Assembly: GCA_029721435.1 (NCBI GenBank)
Contig: CM056573.1
Span: forward strand, 3,382,001-3,446,000
Reading direction: 5' to 3'
DNA length: 64,000 nucleotides
From: Gymnothorax reevesii
Taxonomy: Eukaryota; Chordata; Actinopteri; Anguilliformes; Muraenidae
Shown piece by piece: positions 43,431 through 56,254 of the stretch (position 1 is its first letter; every line of letters begins with the position of its first letter). The notes beneath the pieces are model-generated. The model searched no databases. It was not told where the DNA came from and saw only the letters and a list, made by a program, of their open reading frames with translations. The position numbers and the translations under genes are program-made.

Positions 43431-45593
43431 AGGTGCACTATGCAAGTTTGTTTACTTTCTGCACGATAATATTTTCGTCTCAATTCGCCGACATCTCTCC
43501 TTGATCCGTGAGCTGCCTGCCCCAAAATTCACAGTAAAAAAAACTCAGGCTCTGGAGACCACACAGGCGTCACAAACTGCTGCGCACCATAACATAACAA
43601 ACTGTCCCGGCCAATCACAGACAAGAGCTGAAAGTTATAGAAGCAGGGGAGGGAGGGAACTATGGGAGGGAGGGGCGGGCTTCCACTGTTTTGTTTGAGT
43701 TTGAATGTCAGCAGAAGTGAAAGTAAATAGACTTGCATAAGAGCGCATGGGCGAATGACAATTATGATATCCTTGTTAGAGCTGGATATGAAGACCATTA
43801 TTATCATAAAGAAAAAGTAGATATTAGTTTTGTTAAAGATATAATTTTTCAGCAAGTAAAGGACAGATGGGCACTAAGTAAATGGCCTAAACCAAAACTT
43901 TGTACTGATTGTGAGATAAAGCAGGTTTATGGTCCAGAAAACAATGTTTTGTATAATTTGACATAAAAGAAGCGGTCATTGTGTGCTCAAATTAGAGCTG
44001 TGATACTTGGTCTTCATATCAAGACGGGCAGATATGTAGGCACTGCTGAGGACGATAGAGTATGTAGTCTATATGATCTCAATGAAATTGAAAATAGCTT
44101 ATTTCGTTACTTAGCGAAATGTATTACATCATAACAAACTTCATGTCGCGGATCATTGACCAGCCACGTGTGACAGTAAAAATAAAACACGGTTTTTACT
44201 GAACGCCGTTTCCGTTCACTGAGCTTTACATTTTGCAAGATACGATTTAAGTCATTATGTGAATTTGTTTCATCCAATTTAGTAATTTTTTACATTAGTC
44301 ATATAGCTATTAATAATACATATTTACATCTGTCAAAGTGAACTTCTACTGGTTAATTTACTATTGCGGTTTCAATGAATGAGGAAAAAGAAGGTAGGCT
44401 ATCCCTTGTAGTAGTTTGCTGGAATGGTCTGTAACGTAGCTGTCCTCCACAAGCTCGAATTAAAACGCAGTGTCTAGAGATACGGCGGTTTTATGGGAAC
44501 GGCTGTCGATTTGAAGGGATTGGAAAACAGCCGTACCCGTAGCAACAGCCGAAATAAAAACCCAACAAATTAACTCGGAAACAATTAATAGCAGAAATTA
44601 AAACAAAATAGCTCTTATTCAGCCCAATTCGTTATTTAATGTCATTTCCATTTTGTGTCCATTTGAGAGGCATTCAAGTCCATGAGAATTTTCGACTTCA
44701 TGATTGAACAGCCATGGTTGGAACCATTGACTGAATGGACAAATTATTAGCAACTATGCTTCTGGGAAACGAACCAGGGCTCCGTTTATTAGCAGGAATG
44801 ACCGATTGATCAGACCAAGTTTCACCGTCAAAACAACAAAATTCGGCAATGAAAACTTTTGTACAATAGATAAGAGGAAGCTGACTTCCATCACCCACTC
44901 CTGCCCGTCCCCCTTGGTTTCGACATCCCACGTTCTATGAGTGGAAAGCTGGATGATATATCCAACCCGCTTCGCCATCTTTGGTGGGTTTTTTTTTATC
45001 TTAAGTGGTTGATGCAACGCGCAGTTCCATTGGTTGAGGTCTGGCATGTCCACACACTGTTTCTCATTGACCTTCCCACATTATGGGAAAGAGGTTGGTA
45101 ATGCTGTCTAGATGGCGCTGCAGTGCGGATAGTAAGGCCCACAGAAATTGAACGTTTTTTGATGGATAGTCCCGCATTTATTTGTGCACCAAAAATGCAA
45201 TTTTAGGCGCGCAAAGGCCTGTGAAATGCACTATGTATTGTATTGTCCATTCTAGCATCAATAGTATCAGGCAGAGACTTTTTAATAAGGTTCATCCAAA
45301 AAATGAGTTTGTGTGCTTGGATGACTCAAAGAAATTGAAATGTCTTTTTTATTATGATATTTTTTTCATTTACTTCATTTCTTGAAAAGGCCTGATCATT
45401 GAGGAGGAGGGCCATGTATATGTAAGAGGGAAATATCTTACTTGTTCATGTACCGGTATGTACATTCAGCATGTGTATCCATGTGATCGGTAGTGTAAGT
45501 TGTGCTGTATTATAGACAGGAAGGACTTTTGATTCCCTTTGTTTTTTATTTTGACTTTTGACACAAAAATAAAAATTCATACATAGTGCACCT
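43431..45593. mobile_element. TTAA-flanked 2.2-kb transposon-like unit
   Basis: TTAA (43427-43430 and 45594-45597) flanks perfect 12-bp inverted ends AGGTGCACTATG and CATAGTGCACCT. TTAA targets are used by piggyBac and Kolobok elements. The termini do not start CCC, so the superfamily is open. No complete transposase is visible. The interior includes a LINE-derived frame at 43740-44135. Confidence 0.7.
43740..44135 (+). pseudogene. Non-LTR retrotransposon C-terminal fragment
   Basis: The peptide contains WPKPKLCTDCEIKQVYGPEN and, after an in-frame stop near 43964, KKRSLCAQIRAVILGLHIKT then GRYVGTAEDDRVCSLYDLNE. This resembles the C-terminal region of LINE reverse transcriptases (KPKLRTY...RSLLAQFR.GILPLxIETGRY...R.C). 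No reverse transcriptase catalytic part is present. Confidence 0.55.
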
Positions 45594-47942
45594 TTAACTA
45601 TCCTTCCTTTTGACAGTAGGCCAGTGAGCAACAACGGCATAAAGTTGGGGTTTCAGCCTCATGCAGAGGCGCAGGCCAGCAAATCGTCTCATAAACGCCA
45701 CGCAGACGAGTCAGGTCCTCGCCGACAGGACGCAGGAGAAGCGGTGCAGCCCAGCTGCAGAGGACCCAGCCATCACCGAGACATGGGACAGGTCTGAACG
45801 GACAGATTCGCGCCTTTTCATCAATAACAACATAGTACATTCCAATTAAATGTGCATAGATTTCATAATGATGAAATGCACAGAAAAAGAGAAATGGTAA
45901 AAAAAAATCCTGTTATAAAACTGTGCGTAAAATAAGCTACATGCAATTTTAATTTGAAATTTTGCTGATTTCCACAAAAGTATTAAGTCTCTGCATTTTA
46001 TAATGTCAGGTTTGGCTTTGTAAACCAAAAAATTTGCGTATCAATCTTTTCTGCGCGTATGCGTTGTTTAAAAATATGGCCCCCTGGTCCCTGACATAGA
46101 CTGACAAACCTGGCATCGATTCCCTTAAAAAACATTTATCTTCATCAAAATTACATGTACTGTAGATTTTTTTATGAAAACAAAATCCACTCATGTCTTA
46201 AAATAGCTTAGATGTCATTTTATATTTATAATAATTCCAAGCATAATCTGGCAAAAAAACTCTTTAATGCAGCAAAATCCAACGAAAAAGATCAGTATTC
46301 TTCACAACAGCCCAGCCATGTTCTTGGTGCCTGCTGGTAAAAATTTTAAGAAGGTTGTTGAAGACGGTATTAAAGGTCAAAATCCATTATTTTTCCTAGT
46401 AAGACGTTGGTAATATAAAAAGCACTTTCTGATGAAACTCCTCGAATAACACTATTCTCACTACAACAAATTCCTCATCATGCATATACAATAACATGGC
46501 AAAATGATGCAGGTTATTAAAGCACCATTTTACACATACAGCCCATTCAGAATAAACAAGTCTTTCAGGGTTTTCATATGAATGTGCAGCACACGCGACC
46601 TGAAAGTGTTGCTTTGCGGAAACACAAATTCAGTTTTTAGAAACTTGGAGAGTCAACAAAAGGTGCCATGAAGTCCTTCAGAAGACTGTCAAACATTATT
46701 CTGAGAAAGTTCTATAAATACCTTTTTTAAATTAACATTTGAGAATGTGAACAAATGCTTTGACAGTCTTGCTTTCCTTTGCAAGATACAGTGATTCCTG
46801 TTCAGGGTGAAGGACGTCCGTCGCATTAGTAACAACCGCAGCACTATGTGCACATAAACAAAGTCATCGACAGCGATCAGTAAACTGCCCACATTATGAC
46901 ATAAAACCACGGCTCTATGCATCACAAATTAAGCACAGATACTGAAACATAAATTATAGTTAATACACCACAACCAATTTATCACTGACCAAACGTAACC
47001 AGCCATTAGAAAGCTGGCAGCCCATCTGACCCACTCGTCCTGGTGGAAACGGCTGAACAGCCTCATTATTTGCAGAGCCAGAGGCTCAAACCCTGTGCCT
47101 GAACTAATAATGAATGATTTTATAATTTTCCCCCTCTTCTTCTGTTCATAATAAAACAGCATACAGAAAATCATATTGTAAAAAGCTAACCAGAGCAAAC
47201 ATAAAATGCAGTTTTTAAATGATGATTTTAATATATGCACAAAACTATCCAACGTTACCTGCCTCTATGTAAAAAAAGTAATTTCCCCCCTTAGTTACTG
47301 AATCAACCATTTAAACACAAACTGATAACAGGGTTCAGTTTCACTTGAGACACTCGGGCTTGATTACTGCCAGCCGTGCTGAATCTAAACATCATCCTGT
47401 CTGGCAACGTGAAGTCGGAAAAAAGCAGCGCAAAAAAGCAGCTCGTCTGCTGATGTTAATAGGTTATGAAATTCAGGCAGCCATTTGACTGCAAGGGATT
47501 TGCAAAGTTTTAAAATGACAACTTATGATTACGTTAGTTCGTCAAATTACCTTTGAGCTCCTAAAATTGACAGGCTATGAATAAGAATGGCTAGAATTTC
47601 AACATGGTGCATATAATTTTTTTGTCACAACCTAAAGTCAACATTTCAAAAATATCTGGACTGTCTCATTTAAAATCCACTGCGGTGGTGTACAGAGCCA
47701 GAATCCTGAAGAGATGTGTCATCGTTGCGGAGACGCAGGACACCTGCAAACTTCCTGCCTTCCCGCATGACCCTCTTCGTTTGAATGCTGATGCTAATAA
47801 TGCTAATGGTAACACCATATCTCTTTTCGAAATAAAAAATGGCTTCAGCAAGCAGGACCATCAACAACAGAGAGGTAAAATGCTCATATCCCCTCATGCA
47901 CTCTAAAGTCCAAAATGTTCACTGCTTCTTCGGTTGACCCAC

Positions 47943-48669
47943 CTGTGCTGATCACGTTGTTCAGGAAAGTGCAGATGACCAGGAAGTGAAGCTTCTGCCT
48001 CTCGCAGTCTCGTCGCTTCCTGAGAACTGTCCTGAAGGAGCGACCGATATGCATCATGAGAGATAGGCCGCGATGGTCATCGCCTGCCTCTTCTTGGGCG
48101 TCAGCCATTATGGCCGGGGCGGTCAGGTTTGGTCTCGGTAACCACAGCAGGACGTACAGGATGTTGACGATATTGAAGGCACAGCAGACCCCAAAAGTCA
48201 CTGTAAAGTCAAACGTCTGGACCAGGAAGCCACTGAGGAGAAACCCCACCATCCCACCGATGAAGGTCATGGCCTCAGCCAGGGCCATGCGCTTAGAGCG
48301 GCTGTCAGCACTGGCGACGTCAGCCACGTAACTGAAGCAGCTGAGGAATATTGAGACGTGGCTGCCCGAGATCCCGGTCGCCAGAGCTGCCGCCATACCC
48401 CAGTAGGGACTCGCACTTTCCACTACTGATAGGGTGATGAGGACGCAACTGGCGACCAGGGACAGCAGGTTCGGTAGCACCATACCCAACTTGCGGCCCC
48501 CCCGATCAGACCAGGAGCCCAGTATTAGTGCCGGAGGGATAGACACCAAACCGAGCGTTATGGCATAGGCCAGAATAATGTAAGAGGATCGTCTCTGAAC
48601 TTCTGTATCTCCCTTGTAGTGTTCGGGATGAGCACAAACAGTTGTATTTCGGTACACCTCATTGCACAC
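47943..48669 (-). CDS. SLC46-family transporter, exon 2 (residues 47-288)
   Basis: The main exon (727 bp): acceptor TTTCAG then GTGTGCAAT at 48669, donor ACAG then GTGGGT after 47943, phase 0 in and phase 1 out. It encodes transmembrane helices 2-6 and the large central loop of a 12-helix major facilitator. The signature loop GSWSDRGGRK lies at about residues 97-106 between helices 2 and 3. SYVADVASADSRSKRMALAE matches the family segment after helix 4. A glycosylation sequon (NTT, residues 54-56) and cysteines 48 and 58 lie in the first outer loop. SLC46 members move folate, antifolates and related small molecules, some with protons, at plasma or lysosomal membranes. Which paralogue this is could not be decided; the sequence is not a close match to human A1, A2 or A3. 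Confidence 0.93.
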
Positions 48670-51667
48670 CTGAAATGGACAAAACAGAATGTGCGTCACG
48701 TAAAAGGAAGTATAGATGCGGATAAGTGTACATGTACCCAATGATAAACAAAAGACAGGCAAGCTAAATATTTTATTTCAGTTGCCTTATGAAACTCTGA
48801 ATACAATATTGTACTTCCCTGGGTAATACAATGAGCAATTAAGCATCGATAAGCAGTGCGGAAGCAGTTTATTTGGGAAACTCTTGCGGCAGCGTTATGG
48901 CCAAATTTAGAGATCACGTGTCCTCTCACTGACCAATCACTTGTGCCCACATCACATCAGTAAAAGAGCGCCCTCTATAAAAATTGCGACTCAGGCTTAC
49001 AGTCTGAAGCTGGTCACGCTCTGTCTGGATTCCACACTTGCTGCTCTTTCTGCTGTTGCTTGTTTGTTATGGATCACTGCTTCATTCATTTTGCTCCATT
49101 AGCCAATTTTCACTTTGCCGCTCTCCCAACATCATCCCAGCTACCAGCCGCTGTACTCAGGGGGTTTGGTCTCATTTATAAACAGGAGCAGAGAGGGGGT
49201 ACCTCCTGTGGTCCCTGAAGTCAACATTTCAAGTGGTTCAGCGGCCTCCTTCGCCAAAACAAACACAACGGGAACAATTCAGACATCAAATACAGCATCG
49301 ACATTTTCAAAATAGCTCTCAATGAATGTGTTGTTCACTCCCTCTTGACTCTCGTCCATTCACCGGTCCTCCCAGCATGCTCATGGTGGCACTTGTCAGG
49401 AAATAACAGGGTTGTGACCGTTTCTTTGGGGTTTGAAGTTCACAGCAGCATGTGATCAGGACTCAGGTTTACCTGTCGCGCTCTAAACAGTGAAGTCTGC
49501 TGATCGACTGCAGAAAAAGCGAATACTGCGCATGACAGCCTTCACAACAACGAGCTGAGAAACAGGTTCATTGTGCAGGCTGTGAAGGTCCAGTAGAGTC
49601 AGAGCATTCATAAGCCCATTACTGCGTAATTACTGTATTACTTACGGTCATCAGAATGGAGGCTAGCGCAGCTGAAAGCTCAGAAAACAGAAATCCAAAG
49701 CCATGAGTCTTGAGCAATGAACCTGTCTTCTGGGGTAAATGCCCGCTTTGATGCTCGTATAACAGTAACGTTATTCTCGAACCCCAACTGCATGCCAACA
49801 CTATGTGTGGAGAAGCTCACGTCCAAGACAGCTGTATTATTGTACAGGATATTAAAGCCGTCACCGAACTGTCATAGGCAATAACTAGCGCCACAATGAA
49901 GCTGCGACTTTGCAGCATATCCTGAGAGATCTTCAGAGGGTTCCGAACTGGGAGCTGGGATAATACTAGTTTGTCATAGACCGTCCAAGATCAAGGCTAC
50001 ACTGAGAAGAATGAATTTTAGTGCAGTCTAACCAGCCGCGTCAGACAGTCGTCGGTTGAGCAATGCTCCTGAACAACAGAAGTGCCATCTCTGTCGACGT
50101 ATGGATTACTGTGTGGCAACGGAGCAACCTGTGTCTTGCAGTGAGCATAGTGGAGATTCGACAGATGTACCACACAGCATTAACTCTTTACAGGTCTGGC
50201 CAGTCTTCGTTTGATGCTGGCTGTGCATTCAGAAGAGGAAATAAGAACTCCATGGTGACCAACCATTCATTCAGCTATCGAGCTAAACCCGCGCTAGGTT
50301 TAGACTGTTGAGTTTAAAAGCAAATCTTGCCAGAGAGCAACCAGCCAGAGGGATGAAACAAGCCGGTTCCTCAATATTCCAGACGGAGAAGCCTGCTAAC
50401 TGCAGCTTAGATTTAGCCTGCAATCGCTACACAGCGACTAAAACCAAGCATGTCGGCAGCTTCGGTGCTCAAGACTTGTAGCAGGACAGTAAAGTGTCAG
50501 TCACACCACATCTCGCGAGAATGAAGAACAGACAATATTCTCAGGGACTTACACAGCTTAAACAACATCATCTGCCACATGGTGATGACTGTAGAATTTG
50601 TACTTATTCAAGATGTCATCCCAAAGCATTCCACTACTGCTAAATCACCGACCCAAGTGGTCCAATGCACTATGATGTAGAACTGAACTCTTGAGATTTC
50701 TCTGTATTTTAAAGCATGGTCTATAAATAAAATGTATTTTTATAATTATTATTATTATTATTATTATAAAATGCATTAGCGATCTTAACAAAAACAGGGA
50801 AGTGATTCTTCAAATTGGATTTAAAAACTAAACAGATAAAAATGGCTATTTTGTTTTCATTTACTGCATATGAAAAAGCATGTCAATGGTTGACAAAACT
50901 CTGCATGATATCATTGGCTCACCTCTGAATTCTGCTCGGCAGAAAAATAATATTCAAGAGCCTATTAATTTACACTGACATTACACCCTATTTTGTGGTC
51001 TAAAAGGAAACATATGACATCACAGCAGCAATATACCAATAAAACACAATTTTACCAGTGGAAAATATGCTGCTATAACGCAGTGGCATGTCGCAGGCCG
51101 TACAAAAGGCCTGCAGAAACCTCCCCTTTCGATGCTTAATTATGCGAGTTTACTGAGCTTGATTAGTGCGAGGACTAAATGGTAGAATGACAGGCAAATG
51201 TATATTTGACAGAATTGTCCATTGCATCACAAGGCAATGTGATGTCATGTTTTCCTCTACACATAAATGATGACGTAAAAAGTTGACGCGTCCTTTGAAG
51301 ATTCTGAACTCAAGTAGCTTACGCATGGAACAGCATTGATTTGCATAAATTTGTCTGCAAGGCTTATTGTAAAACTAAAGCTTTTTACCTGAATGTTTAG
51401 AGCAGTTCAACACTCCTGAGATTCCTTCCTTCTGAGTTACTCTCTTGAATGCTCAAAACATTCTGAAGAAATCAAGCATCGTCTTATGATTAATTATATT
51501 ATATTAAATTATATTAATTTTGCCATTAAAATGGCAAAATAAAAAAAAAGAGGTGGACATCGAAGAAAGATTTGGAGTATTTGCATTTAGTTGGATTATT
51601 TCCATCCTGCAAATAGAATATCACATCCATTATATGTTGCTTATTGGCGATCACTTTGTCATTATAA

Positions 51668-52120
51668 TTGTCAAGTCATCCATCCATCGTCTTCCGCTTA
51701 TCCGGGGCCACGTCGCAGGGGTAAGACACTAAGTAGAGAGGCCCAGGCGCCCCCTTCCCCAGTCACTTCCTCCAGCTCTATCTGGGGGACCACGAGTCGT
51801 TCCCAGGCCAGCCGGGGGATATAATCCCTCCAGCGTGCCCTGGGACGGCCTCGGGGCTCCCCCCAGTTAGACATGCCTGGAAAACCTCTGAAGGGAGGCG
51901 TCTAGGGGGCATCCGGACTAGATGCCCGAACCACCTCAACTGACTCCTCTCAACACAGAGGAGCAGCTGTTTTAGTCTGAGCCGCTCCTGGATGTCCGAG
52001 CTCCTCACCCTATCTCTAAGGGTCAGCCCAGCCGCCCTACGAAAAAGGCTATTTTCAGCCACTTGTATTCGCAATCTTTTTCTTTCAGTCACTACCCAAA
52101 ACTCATGACTATAGGTGAGG
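51668..52120 (-). mobile_element. 3' end of an RTE/Rex-like LINE
   Basis: The minus-strand peptide contains SSDIQERLRLKQLLLCVERS then QLRWFGHLVRMPPRRLPSEV, the conserved C-terminus of LINEs widespread in fish (LLLRIERSQLRWFGHL...RMP). It ends in the 3' tail region near 51668 (CATCCATCC on plus). The reverse transcriptase and endonuclease are missing. The last stretch is frame-shifted. Family assignment tentative. Confidence 0.7.
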
Positions 52121-52259
52121 GTTGAGCTTCGCTCTTAAGCTCAGCTACTTCTTCACCACTTCGGACCGGTACAGACGCCGCAGCGATCCGCCTGTCAAAC
52201 TCAGGCTCCATCCTACCGTCAGTCATGAACAAAACCCTGTGCTACTAGAACTCCTCCAC

Positions 52260-52700
52260 TTGGGGGGGGGGATCGCTACCTTATCGTGGTGGGGGGGGGA
52301 TCGCTACCTTATCGTGGTGGGGGAGTTTGGGTGCCCTGGGGATCCTGGGAGCTGTGTTGTCAGGAGTGTAGCTGGGGGTTTCCCAAAGCAAACAGGTCCT
52401 GGGTGAGGGGGCAGACGAAACGCTATTCATTAGCCTCCTGTGACGAGCTCCTTGACAGGAATGAGAACCTCGAGTGAATTAGGGACTCCGGCGCCCCCTG
52501 CGGGAGCCAGGCCTGGGAGGGGGGCTCGCAGGCGAGTGCCTGGTGGCTGGGTTTTTCCCAGGATCCGGCTGGGCTCAGCCCAAAGAGGCAACTAGGAGCT
52601 GCCTCCGCACGGGCCCACCGCCCGCGAGGAGAGGAGGAGGGGTTGGGTGCAGTATAGACCGGGCGGCAGACAGGGGCGGAGGCCATTACGTTCTGGGTCC
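52260..52700 (+). mobile_element. 5'-region fragment of the same LINE type, inverted
   Basis: Plus-strand sequence with CTACCTTATCGTGGTGGGGG, then GAGCCAGGCCTGGGAGGGGG and AGCCCAAAGAGGCAAC, which are words I associate with the 5' region of the same fish LINE family. It faces the 3' fragment at 51668-52120. A 29-30-bp unit (GGATCGCTACCTTATCGTGG) is tandemly duplicated at 52264-52322. Confidence 0.55.
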
Positions 52701-53219
52701 CAGTTATGGATTCTGGAATTGCTAAATCAGCATAAGCTCTATCTTGATTTTGATTATTCAGCAAATAAATTGTCAGACTGTTAATCATACAATCAAAACT
52801 GGGAGTAATCAAGAGTTCAAAGGTGAGTTCACTGCAGACCTTTCATACCACTAACAGCTTGCCCCTGCTATAACTCCAACATTATGAGTTTCAGTTTGCT
52901 GAATTTGCTAGTTCTTTCTTTCTTTCTTTTCAATTAGTTTGAGAAGTTCAAACAACAGGGGCACAAAATTCTGTGCAAGTGTTATTCTTATCTTTTATGC
53001 ATTTTGATTCTGTAAAGCAGACTCTTGGATAAGACTTTTTTTTCATAACCAGAACATCTTAACCAAGGCTGCTTCAGATTCGCAGTTGCTGACACATTCA
53101 GTGGCAACATTAAAAAAAAAACTGAGTTTTTCGACTGTTTGAATATGACGCTGAATTCATAACTATGACAACATAGAGAAAAAAAAAGTACAGCCTCGGG
53201 CCCAAAGCCGCACTTTTAC

Positions 53220-53357
53220 CTTGGTGATGACAAGCTGCTGAAATGCCGGTAGCGCAATGAAAGTACCCGTCATGAAGAGAAGAATAACAGGCTCCACCGT
53301 GATAACTTCCGCGAGCCTTTCCTTTAACCCACGCACATTCCGCAGCCTCGCGGCCAT
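53220..53357 (-). CDS. SLC46-family transporter, exon 1 (residues 1-46)
   Basis: ATG at 53357 in a strong start context (GCCATGG), donor ACCAAG then GTAAAAG after 53220, phase 0. It encodes MAARLRNVRGLKERLAEVIT, then VEPVILLFMTGTFIALPAFQ and QLVITK. The Glu-Pro-Val motif at the start of helix 1 is shared by the family (human SLC46A1 VEPLVF, SLC46A2 VEPVV). No signal peptide is needed, because helix 1 begins near residue 21. The exon is short and CpG-rich, unlike the flanking introns. The frame continues directly into exon 2 at VCNEV. Confidence 0.88.
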
Positions 53358-53470
53358 GGCAAAGTCACCGGTACCGACGCGGACAGAACCGGCGGGGCTG
53401 CGACCTTCACGCGCACTTTATATCACATGACAGTCAGCAGCCGGACAGGACGCGTCTGTGGTAAAAATGC
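53358..53470 (-). promoter_or_regulatory. Putative promoter of the SLC46-family gene
   Basis: CpG-rich sequence upstream of the start codon. On the gene strand, TATAAA lies at 53417-53422 and TCATGTGA at 53423-53430 directly beside it. The latter is an E-box of the M-box type bound by MITF/TFE and USF factors. Transcription start not determined. Confidence 0.45.
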
Positions 53471-53987
53471 TTTCCGAACCTGGAACCGCTCTTCAGGTCA
53501 CAGTTGCGAGCTGCTGCAATATGTCGGTGGGCATTAAAACTTCCAACTGCACAGATACATCAGATCAGACCGGCTGTCTACAGCGTGCGCTTAGCATCGA
53601 AAATTAATTCCGTTTTACTGAGGGGGAAGGAAACGATTACTGCAGTCTACGCGTCAAAAGGTAAAAGTGAAAGTGGATTATTGCCATCCCATTTGTCCCC
53701 TCAAACTACCAAACTCCGTGGAAGCAAACCCACGTGACCCTGAGAGCTGAATATAATTGGGCTAATCTGTGAGACGCAATGTTAATGTCGAAGCCAACGC
53801 CAAATTGCAAATGTTAAGCGCAAACTGTTCGGCTCTACGAAACACGACAGCACACTTTAAGACTACCAACTCTGTTCCAAAGAATCTGCCCAGCAAAGCG
53901 ATTGCTGGCCTCAGGCAGCTTATCATAATCCTTATGGAAACATAACTATTACCTTTAGAAGTAATCAGTCTGCATATGTAAACTCTC

Positions 53988-54024
<37 letters not shown>

Positions 54025-55240
54025 TGCATCTGATGAAGGCAAAAATTCTAGTTGGCTGGCATCCGCATGCTGAGGAATCAGTGATTAATGAAAAAACTAA
54101 GCTTGGCTTTGCTGGGGAAATTCATGATGGGCGACAGTGCTGAGTAGGTGAAGTTGTTTATTGACATCACTTCATGACCTTTTGGTTCTGGAAATATTCC
54201 AGTTCATTAGCGTTTGGATGACTTGCATTTTTTTTAAAGAGTCTGCCCCAGAAAAGTCAGAGATTAAAAATGCTCCTGAGATTCTGACCATTAAACATCC
54301 CATTGTTCCAACTTAACAAAGAGTGACTAAATTATTACATCACACCCTGCAATATTTTGATAAGGAATGTGTTCCTGTGTTGTAGAGTAGCCTATATAGA
54401 TAGAGTGCTTGCTCCAATTTAACCTTTTTTCGGTTTTTATTATAATCAAGATTTAATCATCGGTGGAACACTCAATTTTGTTTGTGAGTCACAATTCAAG
54501 GCTGTTTTGTGCAAAATGTTTTTCTGCATCTCTGTCAGTATTCCTCAGATCTGTTGTTTTTTGCAGTTGCATTTCTGATTGCTTTCCTCTCTGTACTCAA
54601 AGCCTGTTTGTTTCAATAAATTTGCTAATCATCCATTTGCTTTTGTTTTCGTTCCCTTGTGTTCACTCCAGCCTCCTCCTGGCCCTCCTGTGCTTTTATT
54701 CTGCGTTTGTCGTTTGTCTTCTCCTGCATGTTTCTGGTCTGCAGTCTGTATTATCTTGTTAAGTGACCTGACACTCCTCTTTCCCGAGTCCTCACTGAGT
54801 CTCTTCCTCTCATTTCAGTCAGGCCTGTGTTTTGCAGGTCATCATTGGTTCCCTTCCAGTGTTGTTTAAGCCTCTTCTGTCCATTTGCCTGCATTTCTTG
54901 ACTTGGTTTTCTTGAGTTTTTCAGTGTTTGGATTTGTCCAGTTCTGCCTACTGAGTCTGCCTTCTTCGATCTGCGGCCGGATTCTGACACCAAAATTGTA
55001 CACTGCATTCTGCTCCTCTGGTATTGACCCCTGTCTGATCACTGTCACAGTAACCTTTGGTCCATTTACCTTCATCTGAGGTCTGTACTGAAGTCTCTTT
55101 CCCCACCATCGTGACCTTGGTAAATGACCTTTGATGACTGGTTTTGATTTGTTCAAGACCGCTCCTGATATAAAATGAGGAAATGAAAGCGCACGTTCGC
55201 ATGTATGATGGCTCATTGATGACAGTCATTACAATGCTTC
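53471..55240. other. Upstream flank, mostly non-coding
   Basis: An ATT microsatellite at 53987-54021. A T-rich stretch at 54460-55100 gives long frames without domains and resembles a dispersed repeat. No supported gene. Confidence 0.4.
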
Positions 55241-55749
55241 ACCCTCCTATTATCCTCAAATATTACTAACACATTTTACCCTCGGGGTCAATCTGACCCC
55301 AGAGATATTTGTTTCCAGAAAATGATTCGCATAAAATTGTTGACGAAGGTTTTGCGTTAGGCACTTTCTTTATTTGTTGAATATATGAATAACCCCTTGA
55401 TAATGAAACTTATCAGTGAGTTGACCTGTCCTCCAGCGCCACCATCAAGCCAAACTTTTATATTAGAATTTATGTATCTTGAAAAATTTTCACACAAATC
55501 TTCTCAAATTTACTGACAACATTATTGACCAGAGGAGGATGAAGCCCATTGGTTTTAGTGATGATATCACCTTTCCTGTCGCGCCACCATCAGGTCAAAC
55601 TTTTTCTTTTAGAGTAAATGTATCTTGAAAATCTTTCATCGTTTATTCTAATTTTGGGGTGCACATTCGTGACTATATGAGCTATATTGATTGATGTTGG
55701 TGACCCCACCCCCCCCCCTTGTCCTCTCATAAACATATTTATTTACTTT

Positions 55750-56034
55750 TTAATCTTTTTTTTTTAATATATTAGCAGTGCTAAGTCTACCTCGCTGTTG
55801 AAGTGGGGAAAGGGACCATCTTATCTTCCCATTTTTGGAAGGGATCGTGTCTGCTGGTGGTTGAGAGACAACAGGAGGGTCAACACTCTCATTCTCATCA
55901 GATGATAATCCCTCAAAATCAGGGTCCTCCTCAACACAATCCTCTGTCTCAGGGACATTCTCCTCTATGTCACTTTCACTGTCAAAGAGCTGTTCCAAAA
56001 CCTCATGGACAGTAAACCTTTTCCCAGAGGGCAT
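55750..56034 (-). pseudogene. piggyBac transposase N-terminus (PGBD4-like)
   Basis: From ATG 56034: MPSGKRFTVHEVLEQLFDSE, a long acidic stretch (EENVPETEDCVEEDPDFEG), then SKNGKIRWSLSPLQQRGRLS. The last motif matches the conserved SKNGxxxWSxxPxxxxGRLSxxNV segment at the start of piggyBac-derived transposases. It stops after about 94 residues, before the DDD catalytic domain. Confidence 0.75.
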
Positions 56035-56254
56035 TTTCAAGTGAGAGAGCGTGCAGATTGCAGCACAATGAGGAATGATTTGGATAGAGGGCTGCCATGC
56101 AAGCTTTTCAATGTCTGCTCCTCCCTTATTTTGCATGAACTACCAATGTCCTTGCGGGCAAACCCATCCTCAACAGCGTGGGAAATATCAGCTCTACTTC
56201 GGCAGGTGTGAGTACAGGTCACACACCCATACACCTTCATGCCCATGTCACGTT

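Larger units (their letters stand above)
42338..47942. other. Intron 2 of the SLC46-family gene
   Basis: 5.6 kb. The TTAA-flanked unit (43431-45593) fills more than a third. The rest (42338-43426 and 45598-47942) shows no exon or recognisable repeat terminus. Confidence 0.6.
48670..53219. other. Intron 1 of the SLC46-family gene
   Basis: 4.55 kb. Holds an ATT microsatellite (50741-50766) and two oppositely oriented LINE pieces (51668-52120 and 52260-52700). Nothing else was recognised in 48670-51667 or 52701-53219. Confidence 0.6.

Noticed and set aside
46929..47252. 107-codon minus-strand frame within intron 2 as an exon
   Set aside because: The splice phases of exons 2 and 3 already join directly and the peptide shows no SLC46 similarity.
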